Source: Ichthyophonus hoferi
Taxonomy: Eukaryota > Opisthokonta > Ichthyosporea > Ichthyophonida > Ichthyophonidae
Assembly: GCA_002751075.1 (NCBI GenBank)
Contig: NAOQ01000217.1
Span: forward strand, 39,775 to 103,774
Length of the DNA: 64,000 bases
Reading direction: 5' to 3'
This document shows, piece after piece, positions 14,559 through 27,600 of this stretch (the first letter of the stretch is position 1; every line of letters begins with the position of its first letter). The notes below the pieces were generated by a model. The model worked only from the letters and a program-made list of their open reading frames with translations. It was not told where the DNA came from and searched no databases. A program made the position numbers and the translations under genes.

Positions 14559-15025
14559 ATGTTAATGAGGTACTGGGCTCCATCCAATTATATTCTTCTT
14601 TATATTATCTGAGAGATTTTCTTTAGAATAGATATGTTTGCATATGTAGTACAACTATGTATATATATATGGGCATATATATATATTATCTAGAAGGTGG
14701 GTTCTATGGTTGGTGTTTGATATTACAAATGAATTACATGATGCAATATAATGTAGTATAATATAATCTAATATAATATTGTTCACTTTCGATTGACTTC
14801 ATTCCCAATAGACTAGATATTTATCTGATCACAACATCATTATTTCACCCTATAATCCCTCGGCCTTTAATATTATCCTTATTAACTGTCTTTCATTTTT
14901 TCCTCATTGATTTACCATATAGTATTATATATATACACGGATGTATGTGTGTATGTATTGTAAAGACTTTAATGTCATTTAGTGGTATGATCTCTTGATC
15001 GGTTAACATTATTTACCTTTTGCTG

Positions 15026-15066
<41 letters not shown>

Positions 15067-16351
15067 GTCTAGACCCCTTACCTGAATTATGTCTTTCTTC
15101 TCTCAATCTATTTCCTACTATTCCTTACAGATAACAAACCTACATACTAACCTATGGGAGCTGCAGACATTACCTGATTGGACCACAGCAATATATAGCC
15201 TGGCATCCAATCACATATAAATTACAAAAAATAAATCATTGGGTTGTAGATAAGAGTGAATAGTAAGTAGTTTATTAGAAAAGGTGTAAAACTAAAATAC
15301 CCAATCCTAAACCAATTAAAATGAGCTTATAACGCTATAAATATCTGTAAGTAACCATAACACAGTATTGGTTGAAATAGGTGTTGCCTTCAACTGGCCT
15401 ATCATCTTGGACAACGGCCGACTATTGCAAGCAGCAAATAAAAACAAAAATAAGATTTACTCGGTGATATTATAGTATAATATAATATAGAATAGTATAG
15501 CAGTACGTTGTAGACGAGGACATATATAGTATAATACCATTAACCAACTATAATCTAACTAAGTTGCTAGTTACTAATCCATTGCTTGAATAAACCAGCA
15601 CCAGATCATTGGTTATAGTTAAACTGTTCTATCTTGTGCACAAATGGTATGGGCAACACGTAGGTTTAAAATGACACTTAAATACTCATTAGGTAAATCT
15701 GTCTTGGACAATAAACAAAGAAAGAATTATTATAATTATAAAATACATTCCCGAGCAGAGACAGGTTAGATACACAATTGTAAAAAGCCATATATATATG
15801 TTAGTGTGTTAGGGTGTTGCTTTACAGGAAAATCAATGTAAAAAGAAGATTTTAATGTTGTAGACTCAAATACAGCACAGCTGCGAGTAATAATATAATC
15901 TTTTCAATATTATAATAGAGACAGGTAATTGATTGAACTACCTATTGATATGGTTGTAATGGCGTACTATAGAAAAGTTAATGGCTCATTACATCATTAA
16001 AATAAATGTAATATCTAATATATCACATAATAACAGAACATAGCAAGATATACACGTATACATATTAGTATGAGATGTTCATATTGCATTGCTAGTCAGT
16101 GTGCTAGGAGGCTAATATGATGGTATATTGAAGTAAAATTAAGCACTTATATATGTATGTATGTATATGCATATACCAGCGTCGGAAGGACTGGATAAGT
16201 GGTATGGTGTAAGTTAGGTATGCATATATGTATGTATATATGTATTTGTGTATCTAATTATCTATGCAGAAAATCATCCAAGTATAAACCTTATATAAAC
16301 TAAATACAGTCGACACAAATAACATAATAACATTGCATTATTGGTGACAAT
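14559..16351. other. Intergenic region between convergent genes
   Basis: This is the 3' flank of the PPR gene and of the minus-strand acyltransferase gene. It contains a CT tract running into a TA tract (15028-15066), TATAATA runs, and AATAAA words near 15228 and 15434 that could serve as plus-strand poly(A) signals. I see no exon here. Confidence 0.5.
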
Positions 16352-18181
16352 CTAATTGGCTATCCTACGCCTATTGGAAAACAAACTGGGTATAGAGAGA
16401 GAGAATAACGAGACAGGGCCAAAGGCTGCCGTAACCAAGGCCAATAAAAATCCACCAATCCACATGCCCCAAATATCTGGGAGAGAGAAAGAAGCCGAGG
16501 CACCTGACACCCACACCATATAGAATAGTGTCATGGCAACAGAAGTGAACCTCATGCCAGCCAATCCAAAGGCATAGGCAAAGAGGAGGAGGAAGGGGGC
16601 CCATAGTAACGCGTCACCCAATACGGCAATACCAGGGCTGCCATCCCTTGGTTCGCCAGGGAAGTGTTGTGTCTTGGCAAAGGTAGCCATCATAGCATCT
16701 TTCTCTTTCCACAGGTTAATGAGCCAGGCCTTTTGTTCTTCTTCTGTTTCTCCTAACTGTAATGATAGGTTAGGATGCGGTAGGTGATGTGGGGATAGGT
16801 TGGCTGTAGACAGAATATGATGAAAGAGAAAGATATATATATATACCTGCCTACCTACCTATCTACCCAACCATATACATATACATACACATACACATAC
16901 ACACACACGCACCTCTTGTATGCAGAACTGTCGGATATGCAGATGAACATCTATAGGAACAGGCGATGGTTTACTCAAATCAATGAGGTTGTAAGGGTTC
17001 TTATGCCAAGGGGTGTGACTGGGGTATCCTACGGTGAGGTCAAAAACATACTCTGCCCCTGCCTCGCGCAGTTTACGGAGAGCTGCTAGATAGGCCCCAA
17101 ACCGAGGGATTAACATATGGTGGAACTGGGGAAGTTTTTCTTTTCTGTAGGGGTAAGGTGTCAATAAAGAGGGTGGGAAGGAGAAGGAGAAAGGGTATGA
17201 GGGAGAGGGTAGAAGTGGAGGTATGGGGTATAAGTATATATATGATAGTATGATAGTATAATAGTATGTATATATACACATATGCTAATCCCTACCTAGC
17301 ATACTCCCAAGACTGTGGTAGTAGACGAGGGAAAAATAAGCCGCCCTCAGGGTACACACAGAAGGATCTGAAGTTCTCTTCCACAAAATAGTTCAGAGAG
17401 ACGTCTAGGTTCTCTTTGTCTTTCTTTTTGCCAACTGCATAGTGTATAGTGTGTATAGTGCCAGTTGGTATAGGTTAGTATAGGGTTGAAATATATGATA
17501 GATAGTAAACTATTGTAGGTTTGGTGTAAGGGAATGTATTTCATAGGGAAGATTATCATGTAGTAGTAAGTAGGTAAATATATGTTATTATTGGCTGAGT
17601 GAAATGAGAGAAATGAGGTAGGATTGAGAATGGAAAGCAAACCAATATTAAGAATTACAGAAAATTACTATTAGCACATATTACAACGATGTATACATGC
17701 TATAATATAATCTGTGCATAGATTGGATCAATAAATTTTATATTTGAGTTATAAATAGTTGGGTAATATGCATATATATATATATATATATATATTGAAC
17801 CCCTTGAATTATACTCCCTCATTCACTGTAGTTGTATAATTGATTTCAATCATACAACAATAGCGATATATTCGTAAATATACATGAAGATACTACATAA
17901 GAGATACCTTCTCTATAGAAAGAGAACCAACCAAAAATTAAAAATTCTCTTTCTCTACCTCCTATCACTAGAGGTGGTTTTACATCAATAGACTCAATAG
18001 CCAATAAGGGTAGGTTTATATACGGGAATGGCGCCTGAAGATGCTTTTATGAAAGTGGGCTTTAAAATTTAAAATTTAAAATTTAATAATTAGTCTGAGT
18101 AGCAACACGAGACCAATCAAACCAGTTGAGGGACAACAACACAACACAATGAAGACAAAGGAAGTAAAATAATAATAATAC

Positions 18182-18237
<56 letters not shown>

Positions 18238-19252
18238 GTAATTGTGCAAAAACTAATTATCTGACTCGCACAAGCTATAGAAAATACAAATAATAAAAAC
18301 ATACCAAAATCAATTTTCCAAGTATAAAACATAAACAATAATCTGTGATGACAATAGTTTAAAAATCGCGCTAGCAACCAAGCAACCACACTGTAATAAG
18401 TATTAAATATTAAATATTAAATATTAACTTACATCCTAAGAAAATATGGCCAGCTAGGTAGGAGGCCCAGCCCAACGGAGAGAACAAGAAATACTTCCAT
18501 ATAGCCCACATCATAGTCCCATCGCCACTATTCTCAGCTCTTAAATGATAGGCAATAAAGAAGGTATCTGCATAGGCCTGTGAATGGGTTGTGTAAGGAG
18601 AAGTACACAACTTACTACTATGTGAAAGTAGGTATGGGAGGTGGAGGTGGAGTGGGGGGCGGTGGAAGTGGGCATCTCATGTTTTGTTGACATCATAGAA
18701 CCCAAAAGATTAATACGTCGTACATTAAAAACATAACTGTCGCCACATATAAAACTCCTTCACCAAGCACTTGAATGAATGAATATATATAATATATATG
18801 CAAGAAACATCTATATAAACCGTGACATATCAAGTATACCTTGGCTATAACTAAAACATCAATATGTACTCTCCTACCTGGTGGTTCATAATCAACAATT
18901 GTTTGTTCTTTCCTTCACGCTCAGGAAAAAAACTAGTCGTGGGGTGGTCGCCAGCAGCAAGCTTATCTCCGGTAACAATCACTTTACGATTAGCCAGCCA
19001 CATACCCAACATCACAGGACACCAACCAAGACGAAGTAACCATATGCGCGAGGATCGATGTAATTGAGGAGAAATATATTTCAAAGGTAAACAAACAATA
19101 TGAAGCAGTGATTCAAGGGCGTGGCTAAAACCTGTTGAGCAAATAAATGCAAAAGAAAAGGCGGTGCTTGTCCCCTCTCTCATAGTCTCCATGTAGTCAT
19201 TGGCCACGGTCATCATGTTCACCCCAGGCATGGGTAACATCTCGAACGACAT
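16352..19252 (-). CDS. Lysophospholipid acyltransferase (AGPAT/LPLAT family)
   Basis: It should transfer a fatty acyl group from acyl-CoA to a lysophospholipid or lysophosphatidic acid at an internal membrane. Minus-strand exons: 19252-18878, 18577-18433, 17434-17296, 17144-16913, 16756-16352 (TAG). All junctions are in phase and give 431 aa. ATG 19252 follows an in-frame TGA, which fixes the start. The HX4D motif appears as NHQAYAD, spread over exons 1 and 2, with GWASYLAGHIFLG after it. The third motif reads VYPEGGLF instead of the usual FPEGTR. LIPRFGAYLAALRKLR and PVPIDVHLHIRQF match the downstream conserved block of AGPAT3/4/5 and LCLAT1-like enzymes, and AWLINLWKEKDAMM matches the family's WL..LW.EKD segment. 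The last exon adds two or three hydrophobic segments. The exact substrate cannot be told. The EGTR change is odd for the family. Confidence 0.9.
18168..18237. repeat. (AAT)n microsatellite in acyltransferase intron
   Basis: About 70 bp of AAT trinucleotides with occasional ACT interruptions. It lies in the intron between 18433 and 17434. Confidence 0.85.
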
Positions 19253-21171
19253 GTTGAAGTAAACAGTAAACAAAAATCAAACAACTGATGAGTCCTGTAA
19301 AGCTATTGAGCAATATGAGTACAGCGGCTGAAAAGAAAGTTAAATCGTCAAAAAAGATGAAAATGATCAGAAGTTGCACTTATTCTCTGGCACAGCTGCG
19401 TACCCTAACGCTAAATTCTATTCAAACGTATATTATAGTCTATCTATAGGAAGCAAATGGTTTCCATGTACCCTTTGAATGTTGATGGGATGGATGTAAG
19501 CAATATACATTCCTACATGCAAGCAGACTATGTATATATATCCGTAAAACAGTAACATTTAACTTTGAAAACGACAAGGGCTGTAACCACTTGTCCGTTA
19601 ATGTTTATTTTGTTGAAAATATGTCAACTTAATCATATTGGTTGGTGTTAATTATTAAAAGTAGTTAAATTTTCAATTAAATCTGATTGCATGTATATTA
19701 CACCTGCAATTATATCAGCGTTGTAATCTCACTTAAATCTTATTTTGGGTTATAGATGACATAATTTATGATGACTGAAATTCATTTATTTAGGTGTATT
19801 TACATAGTAATATACACATTGTTGTGAATCGAAGTATTTTCATCTAAAATTTTATTTTCTACCCAAGATATATATGGCCCCTAATATACTGAAATGCCAA
19901 AAGGAAAATTATACATTCAGTTGGACCATCGAATTTATTTATTTACCATACAAATATTAAATTATAGTGAAATAAATGATACATCGATCTCCAGAATAAC
20001 AAATAGTTTTAATTGGTGCTGTTATATACGCCTTGTTTAAAAAAGAAAATAGGTATTGTTTCATTAAAATTGTAATTGAAAACTAGACGGGTTATCCTAT
20101 TCTCAGAATGATATCTCAAAAAGGACCCTCGTAAAAATGTAACTAATCATGCCTCTAACAGCAAATGATGTTTTTTTTTGAACAACATGCAACGCACATT
20201 AATAGATAGAGTGACGTTTAATTGGCTGTAGTTTAGAGTCATGTATATTTGTCGTCAAATACAAAGTAAGTACTAGCACTCACTGAAAGGCTCACCAACC
20301 AAAGGGGGTGTGCAAAGATCTTGCAAGGAAATAAAGTGTAAATCACGCTATTTTAAGAAGATGTAAACTTTAGGACTAGTCGAAACAAGTTGAGCCAAAA
20401 ATAAATGCTTAAAATAAAGAATTATAATTACTACTTCCATATAGTTCACTATATTTAACAACAACTATATATTGAGGAGATATTCATGACTACTTATAAT
20501 AGAATATGTCTACGCCAAGGTATTCGGTTATATGAATAACCAAAGAAACTGCGATTACAGAACACGTGCATAGAGTTAGATCGGACTATAAATCCGAATG
20601 ACATCTATATTTATTGCACAACACCTTATCGCGTTTGTTTTTATATAGTAAAATAACAATTTAATTACTTAATAAATGGGTAATTTTAATATATATAGTT
20701 TTTTTTTTTAAGGAAAAATGGTGAATAGGGGCTATTACCATAAAATAATATTCAATTTAAAATATGATATTTAAATATCACCAACCATGCAAGGGGATGC
20801 AATATAAAATTCAAACCTATTGAATATACTTATACTGAACTTTCTAAATAAAAACCAAAAATGGCTCCGCATAAAACTAAAAAAAATACATGGAAAATTC
20901 ACAACCGACAATTTGGGGAAAAGACAATTGTTAATTAGTATAATTTTATGTATGTATTAAACTTCACCACTATCTTATGGCCGCATCAAAAAAGAATGAA
21001 TGAGAAATGTAACAAACTGAGCTTTGCAACTTCAGAGTGGAATGTAAGCCCCGTAAGGGAATGTATCCCTCTATGTGTATAAACTATATGATCTCAATAC
21101 TTGGTAAAGACAACGATATTATAATGTATCTAAATAGACTCTAGAGAAGAATCATAAACTAGAATTAATTG

Positions 21172-21440
21172 AGTGATGACCAGTTTGTTGATATAAATTT
21201 TATTAGTAGGTAGTAGGGTGATATTAAGCCATTCATATTATACACAGTATACAGTGAGAATCATGAGATAAATGTCCATTAGAAATAGTTGAATGACGAG
21301 AGTTCGTCAAAGTTAACCAGGCAGCAACCATTGGATGATGATCAGTTTGTTGATTTAAATGGTATTAGCAGTAGGTAGTCGAGTAATATTAGGCCATTTA
21401 TACCATACAGCTTATAGTGATAATTATGTGATCAATACTC
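21172..21440. repeat. Diverged direct repeat, period about 162 bp
   Basis: The block starting near 21175 (ATGACCAGTTTGTTGAT, then TAGGTAGTAGGGTGATATTA) recurs at about 21337 (ATGATCAGTTTGTTGAT, then TAGGTAGTCGAGTAATATTA). The similarity goes on through GCCATT and a CATTAG segment. The copies are clearly diverged, so this is an old tandem duplication. Confidence 0.7.
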
Positions 21441-22309
21441 ATTAGGCATATCTACATTTTGATCTTTTTCAAATTTTGACATGTAATTGTTAATACCAAT
21501 CAAAACTAACTGTATAATAAACGATATATGGTTTAATAATCACGTTCATAGTACTGAGCCATCTGACGTCCAGGTTATCTAAGCTTAATGTAACAATTAT
21601 AGGAAATTGTAGTATATACTATAAAATTGATTCAAATGATATAAAAACAATATTCAAAGATAAAATACCTGTTTGCAAGACTTACTAAATTTAGTTTCTA
21701 ATGTTTACTATCTCGTGTACACAAGAGAATTATTCCATATCATCATGTATACTAGTATATAAATATGTGTGTTTGGTTTTACGTATTTATCTTGAATAAA
21801 GTTTTTGGCAAACTATGTAATAAATTCCTATTATTTACTTCATGCAAGTAGGAGTCTCTTATCTCTTATCTTTTCTCGCGATTTTTGGATCTAGACTTTA
21901 ATGCACCTTACCGTATTGTTGCTAATAACGACTATATATTGCTGTAAGTGTAGTATCCCCCAAAAATCAGGAGACAAAATATAATCATAAAATAAAAAAA
22001 AGGACTAAAGCGATTATCAATATTTCTTGTAGGGGATATATTTTTTGTAAAGATCAAAAATTTCAGACATATTCTTTATCGACACAAGCATTACAAGTAC
22101 ATTAGAAGATGGGTGCTATATAGTCGATATAATAGGACATCAAGATTGATATATATATAACAACTGTATGTGTAAATGGATCAATTTTGAATATCATAAT
22201 TACACTTGTAATATATTTTTATGAAATCCAACGCATAAAATACTAAAATAGACCTTTGGTGAATGATTTTCTATTCATATTTAAGACATTTCCCTAAATA
22301 TTAGTATTT

Positions 22310-22546
22310 CTAATCATTTATTTCTGCCGATAATCTCGTTATTCTCAATCCTTGGTTCACCAGAATTTTATCATCCAAGTGATTCGGACAAGGAAAGACT
22401 GTTTTTTTAATGTACCAATGCAAATCATACATCAAATATTTTCTGAATAGATCTCTCACCTGATAGACACAGGGGCTAGTGATTGGTTCATGTTGAAGAG
22501 CCTGACTCCAGTGTGGCAAGTGAAAGTGCAGAATAGGTTTATACAA
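22310..22546 (-). other. Unrecognised open frame, possible orphan exon or remnant
   Basis: A 78-codon open frame with mixed composition (segments such as LHFHLPHWSQALQHEP and CPNHLDDKILVNQGLR) stands alone in gene-poor DNA. A donor-like CAG|GTGAGA lies inside it at about 22459-22464. I do not recognise the protein. It could be a real small gene, an exon of something unseen, a decayed gene, or chance. Confidence 0.2.
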
Positions 22547-24623
22547 GACCAGTAAAATGCTTTAGAATAGAATAAGGGCAGAAAACTACTTATATAATTT
22601 TTTAAGAGTTTAAAATTATATATAGTTCTTTTTAAAGTTTTTGCCTATAAAAACGCAACCAGCTAAGCTTGAAAATAACGTCATTAGAAAGTGAACGTAA
22701 AATAGATCCTATGACGTAGCTTGTTTAAGTGATATGATTTGAATGTAACACTTGGCGGATACACCACCACTATAAATCAACTATTCTGATCATAAGGGAT
22801 CATTGGATAATCAATTACGGTGTAATAAAAGTTTCAACTGCCTTCCCTGTTGGATTAAAGTTAAATGATGGATATATATGTATTTATTAATACGCTTAGC
22901 TGATTTGTTTTTGATACTATACGTTAATATAAACCTGTGTTGATGTGCCCGAGGTGTCTTCTTTCAAATTGGCACGGTTGCTTTAATTACACTAGCTTCT
23001 AGGTTATTCGTTCCTCTTAACTACCCTGTATAAATCATTACTAACATCAATAAGGATAGATGCTTTAAATTATCAAAATATGCGTTTCAATTTCTTTTGC
23101 CTAGCATTCTTAAGAATCGCTGTAGTTTTAAGAATTCTATAATGATTATTATAGAAGTCAATGCACGGGTGGCAGAACAATTTGTTGAATATTCAAACTG
23201 TAGGTGATTGGTTAAATATCATCTATAAGATTGTCACTATTATTTCATTGGGGGATATTAATCCAATGAAATACATTTTTGTCACCGATGATTAATTAGC
23301 ATTTCTAAGTTATAAAATTGATATAAATACCAATGAACACATTATGTTACACTAATATAAACTTATGATTGGCTGAGTCTATATTTAGGAATGACAGATG
23401 ACGCAATTTGTATAAACTAATTCCCAAGTTTCTGTCAAATAGGGTGCATCGGCTCACCGACACTGACATCATAACACTGGCATGTCAATAAACATCTAAA
23501 TTGAGTACATATATACATCTATAATAAATATTTCATATATACTCTCTCTTTTTTATATATGAATATATCCTCTTTCATGTAACAAGGGTGTTAATAAAAA
23601 CACTGTATATGCAACATAAATAATTGGTACTGAAATTTTTTTAAAACTAAAGGCACTGAATGGGCATTTGTTGAAGCTGGAGGTTTTTATTGTTACTGGA
23701 AATGATACGGAACCGTTACAAGAGTACGCATTCAGGCGGCCATCACCAATTTTTGTATGCCTTTATGTTAAAAACATATTGTTGATAACATAAACAACGA
23801 TGTTCGTTTCTTTAAGGCAAGTTTTATTGTCACATGTGGATGTATGCTTATTTGCTATCTATAAGTTGATGTTATATTCCGTCCCTTGTGTCTGTCCCTT
23901 TCCCCTTCGCTTTTTTTCTCAGTTTTTATTTCAAAATTTTATTTTATTTTCTTATGTTTCTCTTGCTTTATATTAATACTTACCACTTTCTTCCTTTTAT
24001 ATTTTCGTCTCTTTGTTTATTCCCTTGACAAATAAGTCAATTTTTTTACTTTAATCTTATTACTGTATATCTCTGCTCTTGTTATTCTAGTATAGGTCAG
24101 TTATATATGAATAATAATAAAATAGTGCTACACAATAAAGTACATTGGAGAGAAGTTAATTTATTCCTAAATATAGCATCTTATATATGGAATTCCTTAG
24201 AACCCATCATTGATTAGTTAGATAACTTAATTTAACTGTAATTACTTTGTCTATGCTATACATGTAGCTATAGTTGACATTAACACCGTTTCCTTCTCCC
24301 CCTCCGTCCCTCCCTCATACACACGCAGACACGCACTCTAACATATCACATAATAATCACATATATTATCATTTTCAGTCACAGATATAGATGCAGTTTA
24401 GCTTTGCCACCATCGTACATTGATTGTTTACAGGGTGAACGACCATAGAGCAATCAAACATTAGCACATATATATTTAAGAACAAAGCATCCAGTTGGGT
24501 CCTTTGAACACAATACTATTGTATCACCAACAATTACTACCCTTTCTAAGCAAGATACAATAGATACAGACCCTAGTTTACACTACGTATAACAGGTAAG
24601 TACGATCTCCGTTGAAGTAAACC

Positions 24624-27600
24624 ATGACTAATGAACTAGAAAAATACCACGAAAGAAGCAGTGAACAAGAAAGAGAAGGAGTGAATGAATTACCCTCCTG
24701 TAGTAAGAGCCTCCCTCACCCTAGTGTAGGTAAGAGGGCGACACGTACGATAGTAGAAGAGAAACCACTGCTGCAGCGAGCAACTAAGATGATGCAGGAC
24801 TATGTTCCCCTCATGGGTAGGGTCAGGTGTCTAAGCCATCTTGCCTCTTCCCCTTTTCTCCCCAGGGATGCCCCTCCTATGTATTCGCCCTCTCGTCCTA
24901 CTACATGCAAGAGCTCTATGAGGGCCAATAAGAATGGTAGTCCTTCTATTACCATCCACACTACCAATGGTGGCGATAGGGGTTTCCATGGTAATGGTGG
25001 GGGATTAAAAGGAGGAAGTGCAAGTTACCAGACTACAAGCAGTGAGAAACCCACAACCACCACAACCAGTGTGATTTGGACTAAGCATGAGACTATATGG
25101 CTGGACTCTAGGTCCTATACCCACCCTATGTACATGCACACCCCCAAGCACTCAGGTGGGCAGGGAAAGGAGCAAGGGTCTTCAACTACTTCCACAATCA
25201 CACAGCATCACTTCCTCCTTCTTGGAACTACCAATGATATACAGGTATGGGATACTACCTATGATGATCATATACAGTTGGTTGGTGCTAGAGATGTAGC
25301 CTGTGCAGTGGCCACCATCCTGGCCCACCCTAACGACTGTAAGATGTCACACCCTACAAACACTAAGTATGATATCTATGCTGATCACCGGCCACTAATT
25401 GCATGGGTACCTCTATATAAACATGAACATGTAGCCACTAGCTCCACTACCTTACCACGTAGAGGGGAGGGAACCTGGGTAAAAGGTGATAGCAGACAGA
25501 TACCTTCGGTGTTGATTGGAGAGAAGGGAGAGGAAGAGGAGGAGGAAGAGGACAATGAGCATGCCCCCCCAACACACACAGTCTACTTTGGCTCCTTGTA
25601 TACTGCCTCGGTGGCCCACCATATAACATATCCAGGCACTATCACCAGTGTTCTCAGCTCTGCACGGCACGTGGTTGTGGCCACTACAGACACCATCTAT
25701 GTCTATATGGCCATGGACCTGTCTAAGGTGTTCACCGTACATAATTATCATTCCACTCACCTTCTCTCCCTTGATGGTACTCGCTCATGTTCTCAGCCAG
25801 GTGTACCCCCTATAGCCTTAGGGTCCAGGTTTCTAGCCTATGCAGGCCCTGGTGAAAAGACTGCCACGACCTCTTACCAATTAGGTAATGCCTCTAGTGT
25901 AACAGACCTTCTAAGCTCCCCATTGGTTAATCGAAATGAGGCTATGAATGCTGTGCGTGACCTAGCCTCGGGACTATTGGTTCTAGGGGACCAGAGCCTC
26001 CAATCACTTTCATCCTACTTTTACTCTTCTTCTGCCCCTAGTTGGTTAACCTCCTCCTCCTCCTCTCCCCTCTCACTAAGCTCATCACCCAAGGAACGTG
26101 GGGCCCAGACGCGTGCCCACTCCAAGACCTCCTCCCCCTTGGACCCCTTTCTTGGTAGTACAAGTAAGGCAGTAAGCACCAGGGTAATCATATTTGATCT
26201 AGTCACACAGTATGTGGTTGCTACCCTCTGTCCCTACAAATCTTCTGGAATTGGGTCCCTAGCCTTTGATCCTACTGGTACCCTTTTATTCTCCTCCTCG
26301 ATGACTGGTCGTGATTTTTATATCTTCCAATTATCTGCTCCCCATTATCAACTGGATGACCCACTTTTAGGCCCATGGATTAGCCCAGATGGGAGAGGTG
26401 GGGGGACGACATTTGGTAGTTCTGGTAGTGCCCCTTCCTATAGATCATTGGCTACAGGTCATGATCCATTATCCCACCCCGATCCTCACAATCGTCGAGG
26501 GGATGGTACCCTAGGTGGATTCAATTATGTGAAAGGGAGGAAAGGAGGAATCTATGCTCGCCCACTTTACCGCCTAAACCGAGGATTGACCAATGCTGTG
26601 GTAGCTAATGTATCCTTCAGTGCAGATAGTAGATGGGTTAGTGTGGCCACCACCCATGGCACTGTGCACGTGTTTGCCCTGCATCCTACCGGGGGTCCAG
26701 TGACCTATTATACCCACTGTTCTCCTACTCCTCCTAATGTCTACACCCGAATCTTTGCAAGTGCAGGAGCGGAAGGGTTAGTGGGGGCACAACAGACTGG
26801 CATGGAGATAGAGACCATCACTGCTATGGCCAGGGTAAGGCACACTATAGCACCCAGTCCGCCCTTCACCCCGCCTAAGAGTAGGGGCGAGTACCCGACT
26901 TTATCATCCAATGTGACCTTGACTGGGGTGCTATCCTCGCCAATCAGTGTGCGGTTTGGGGAGTATGATGGATACCAGGAAGGTTTGGATGGGGAGTGTG
27001 GGCCTTTGTATCTATGGATGTATGTGGCCGACCAATCAGGAAGGTGCACCCAATACCGGTTAACCCCTACCATGATCCACCACGAGGAGGTGGGATCAAG
27101 GGCCAATTGGAGAGAGCGGTATAAACTGGCAGTAAGATGTACGGGTGAGAGTGAATGGGATCTGATGTCGTCTGTATTAGGCAATGGTAATGCTTATCCC
27201 TGGGTGAGACCTAATGGCACGTCGTCTAATGGAACCTTGACTAATTATTCTACACATGCTGAGAGAGGGTTCTATGGGAGGTCTAAAGCTGATCATGTGA
27301 CATCTAGATCCCCATTGACTGAAGGTGCAATAGGAGATGATAGTGGTCAAGAGGAAAGACAGGGATATGAAATGAATCATAAGGATTGGCAGTCCAGAAT
27401 TGAAATCTCAACCCATGATGACTACCCTCCCCTATGGATGGGCACCCAGTTTGTATTCAAGACCTTAACTGAAACAGAAACAGCGCTAGGCCCTGGATCA
27501 GGGGAGGGGGCGAGGGCCACCCCTACCACCAGTGATCCCATAGAAAATACATATATACCCTCCCAGGACATACAGGATAATGATAAGAACTCCAGCTGCA

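Larger units (their letters stand above)
19253..24623. other. 5.4 kb gene-poor divergent intergenic region
   Basis: It lies between the 5' ends of the acyltransferase (-) and the BCAS3-like gene (+). It is AT-rich with no convincing multi-exon gene. On the minus strand, ttttcag at 19329-19335 looks like an acceptor for a 5' UTR exon of the acyltransferase. Other contents are a diverged 162-bp direct repeat (about 21172-21440) and one better-than-random frame at 22310-22546. Near the right end, a perfect donor CAG|GTAAGT (24594-24602) lies 27 bp before the BCAS3 start codon. Confidence 0.55.
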
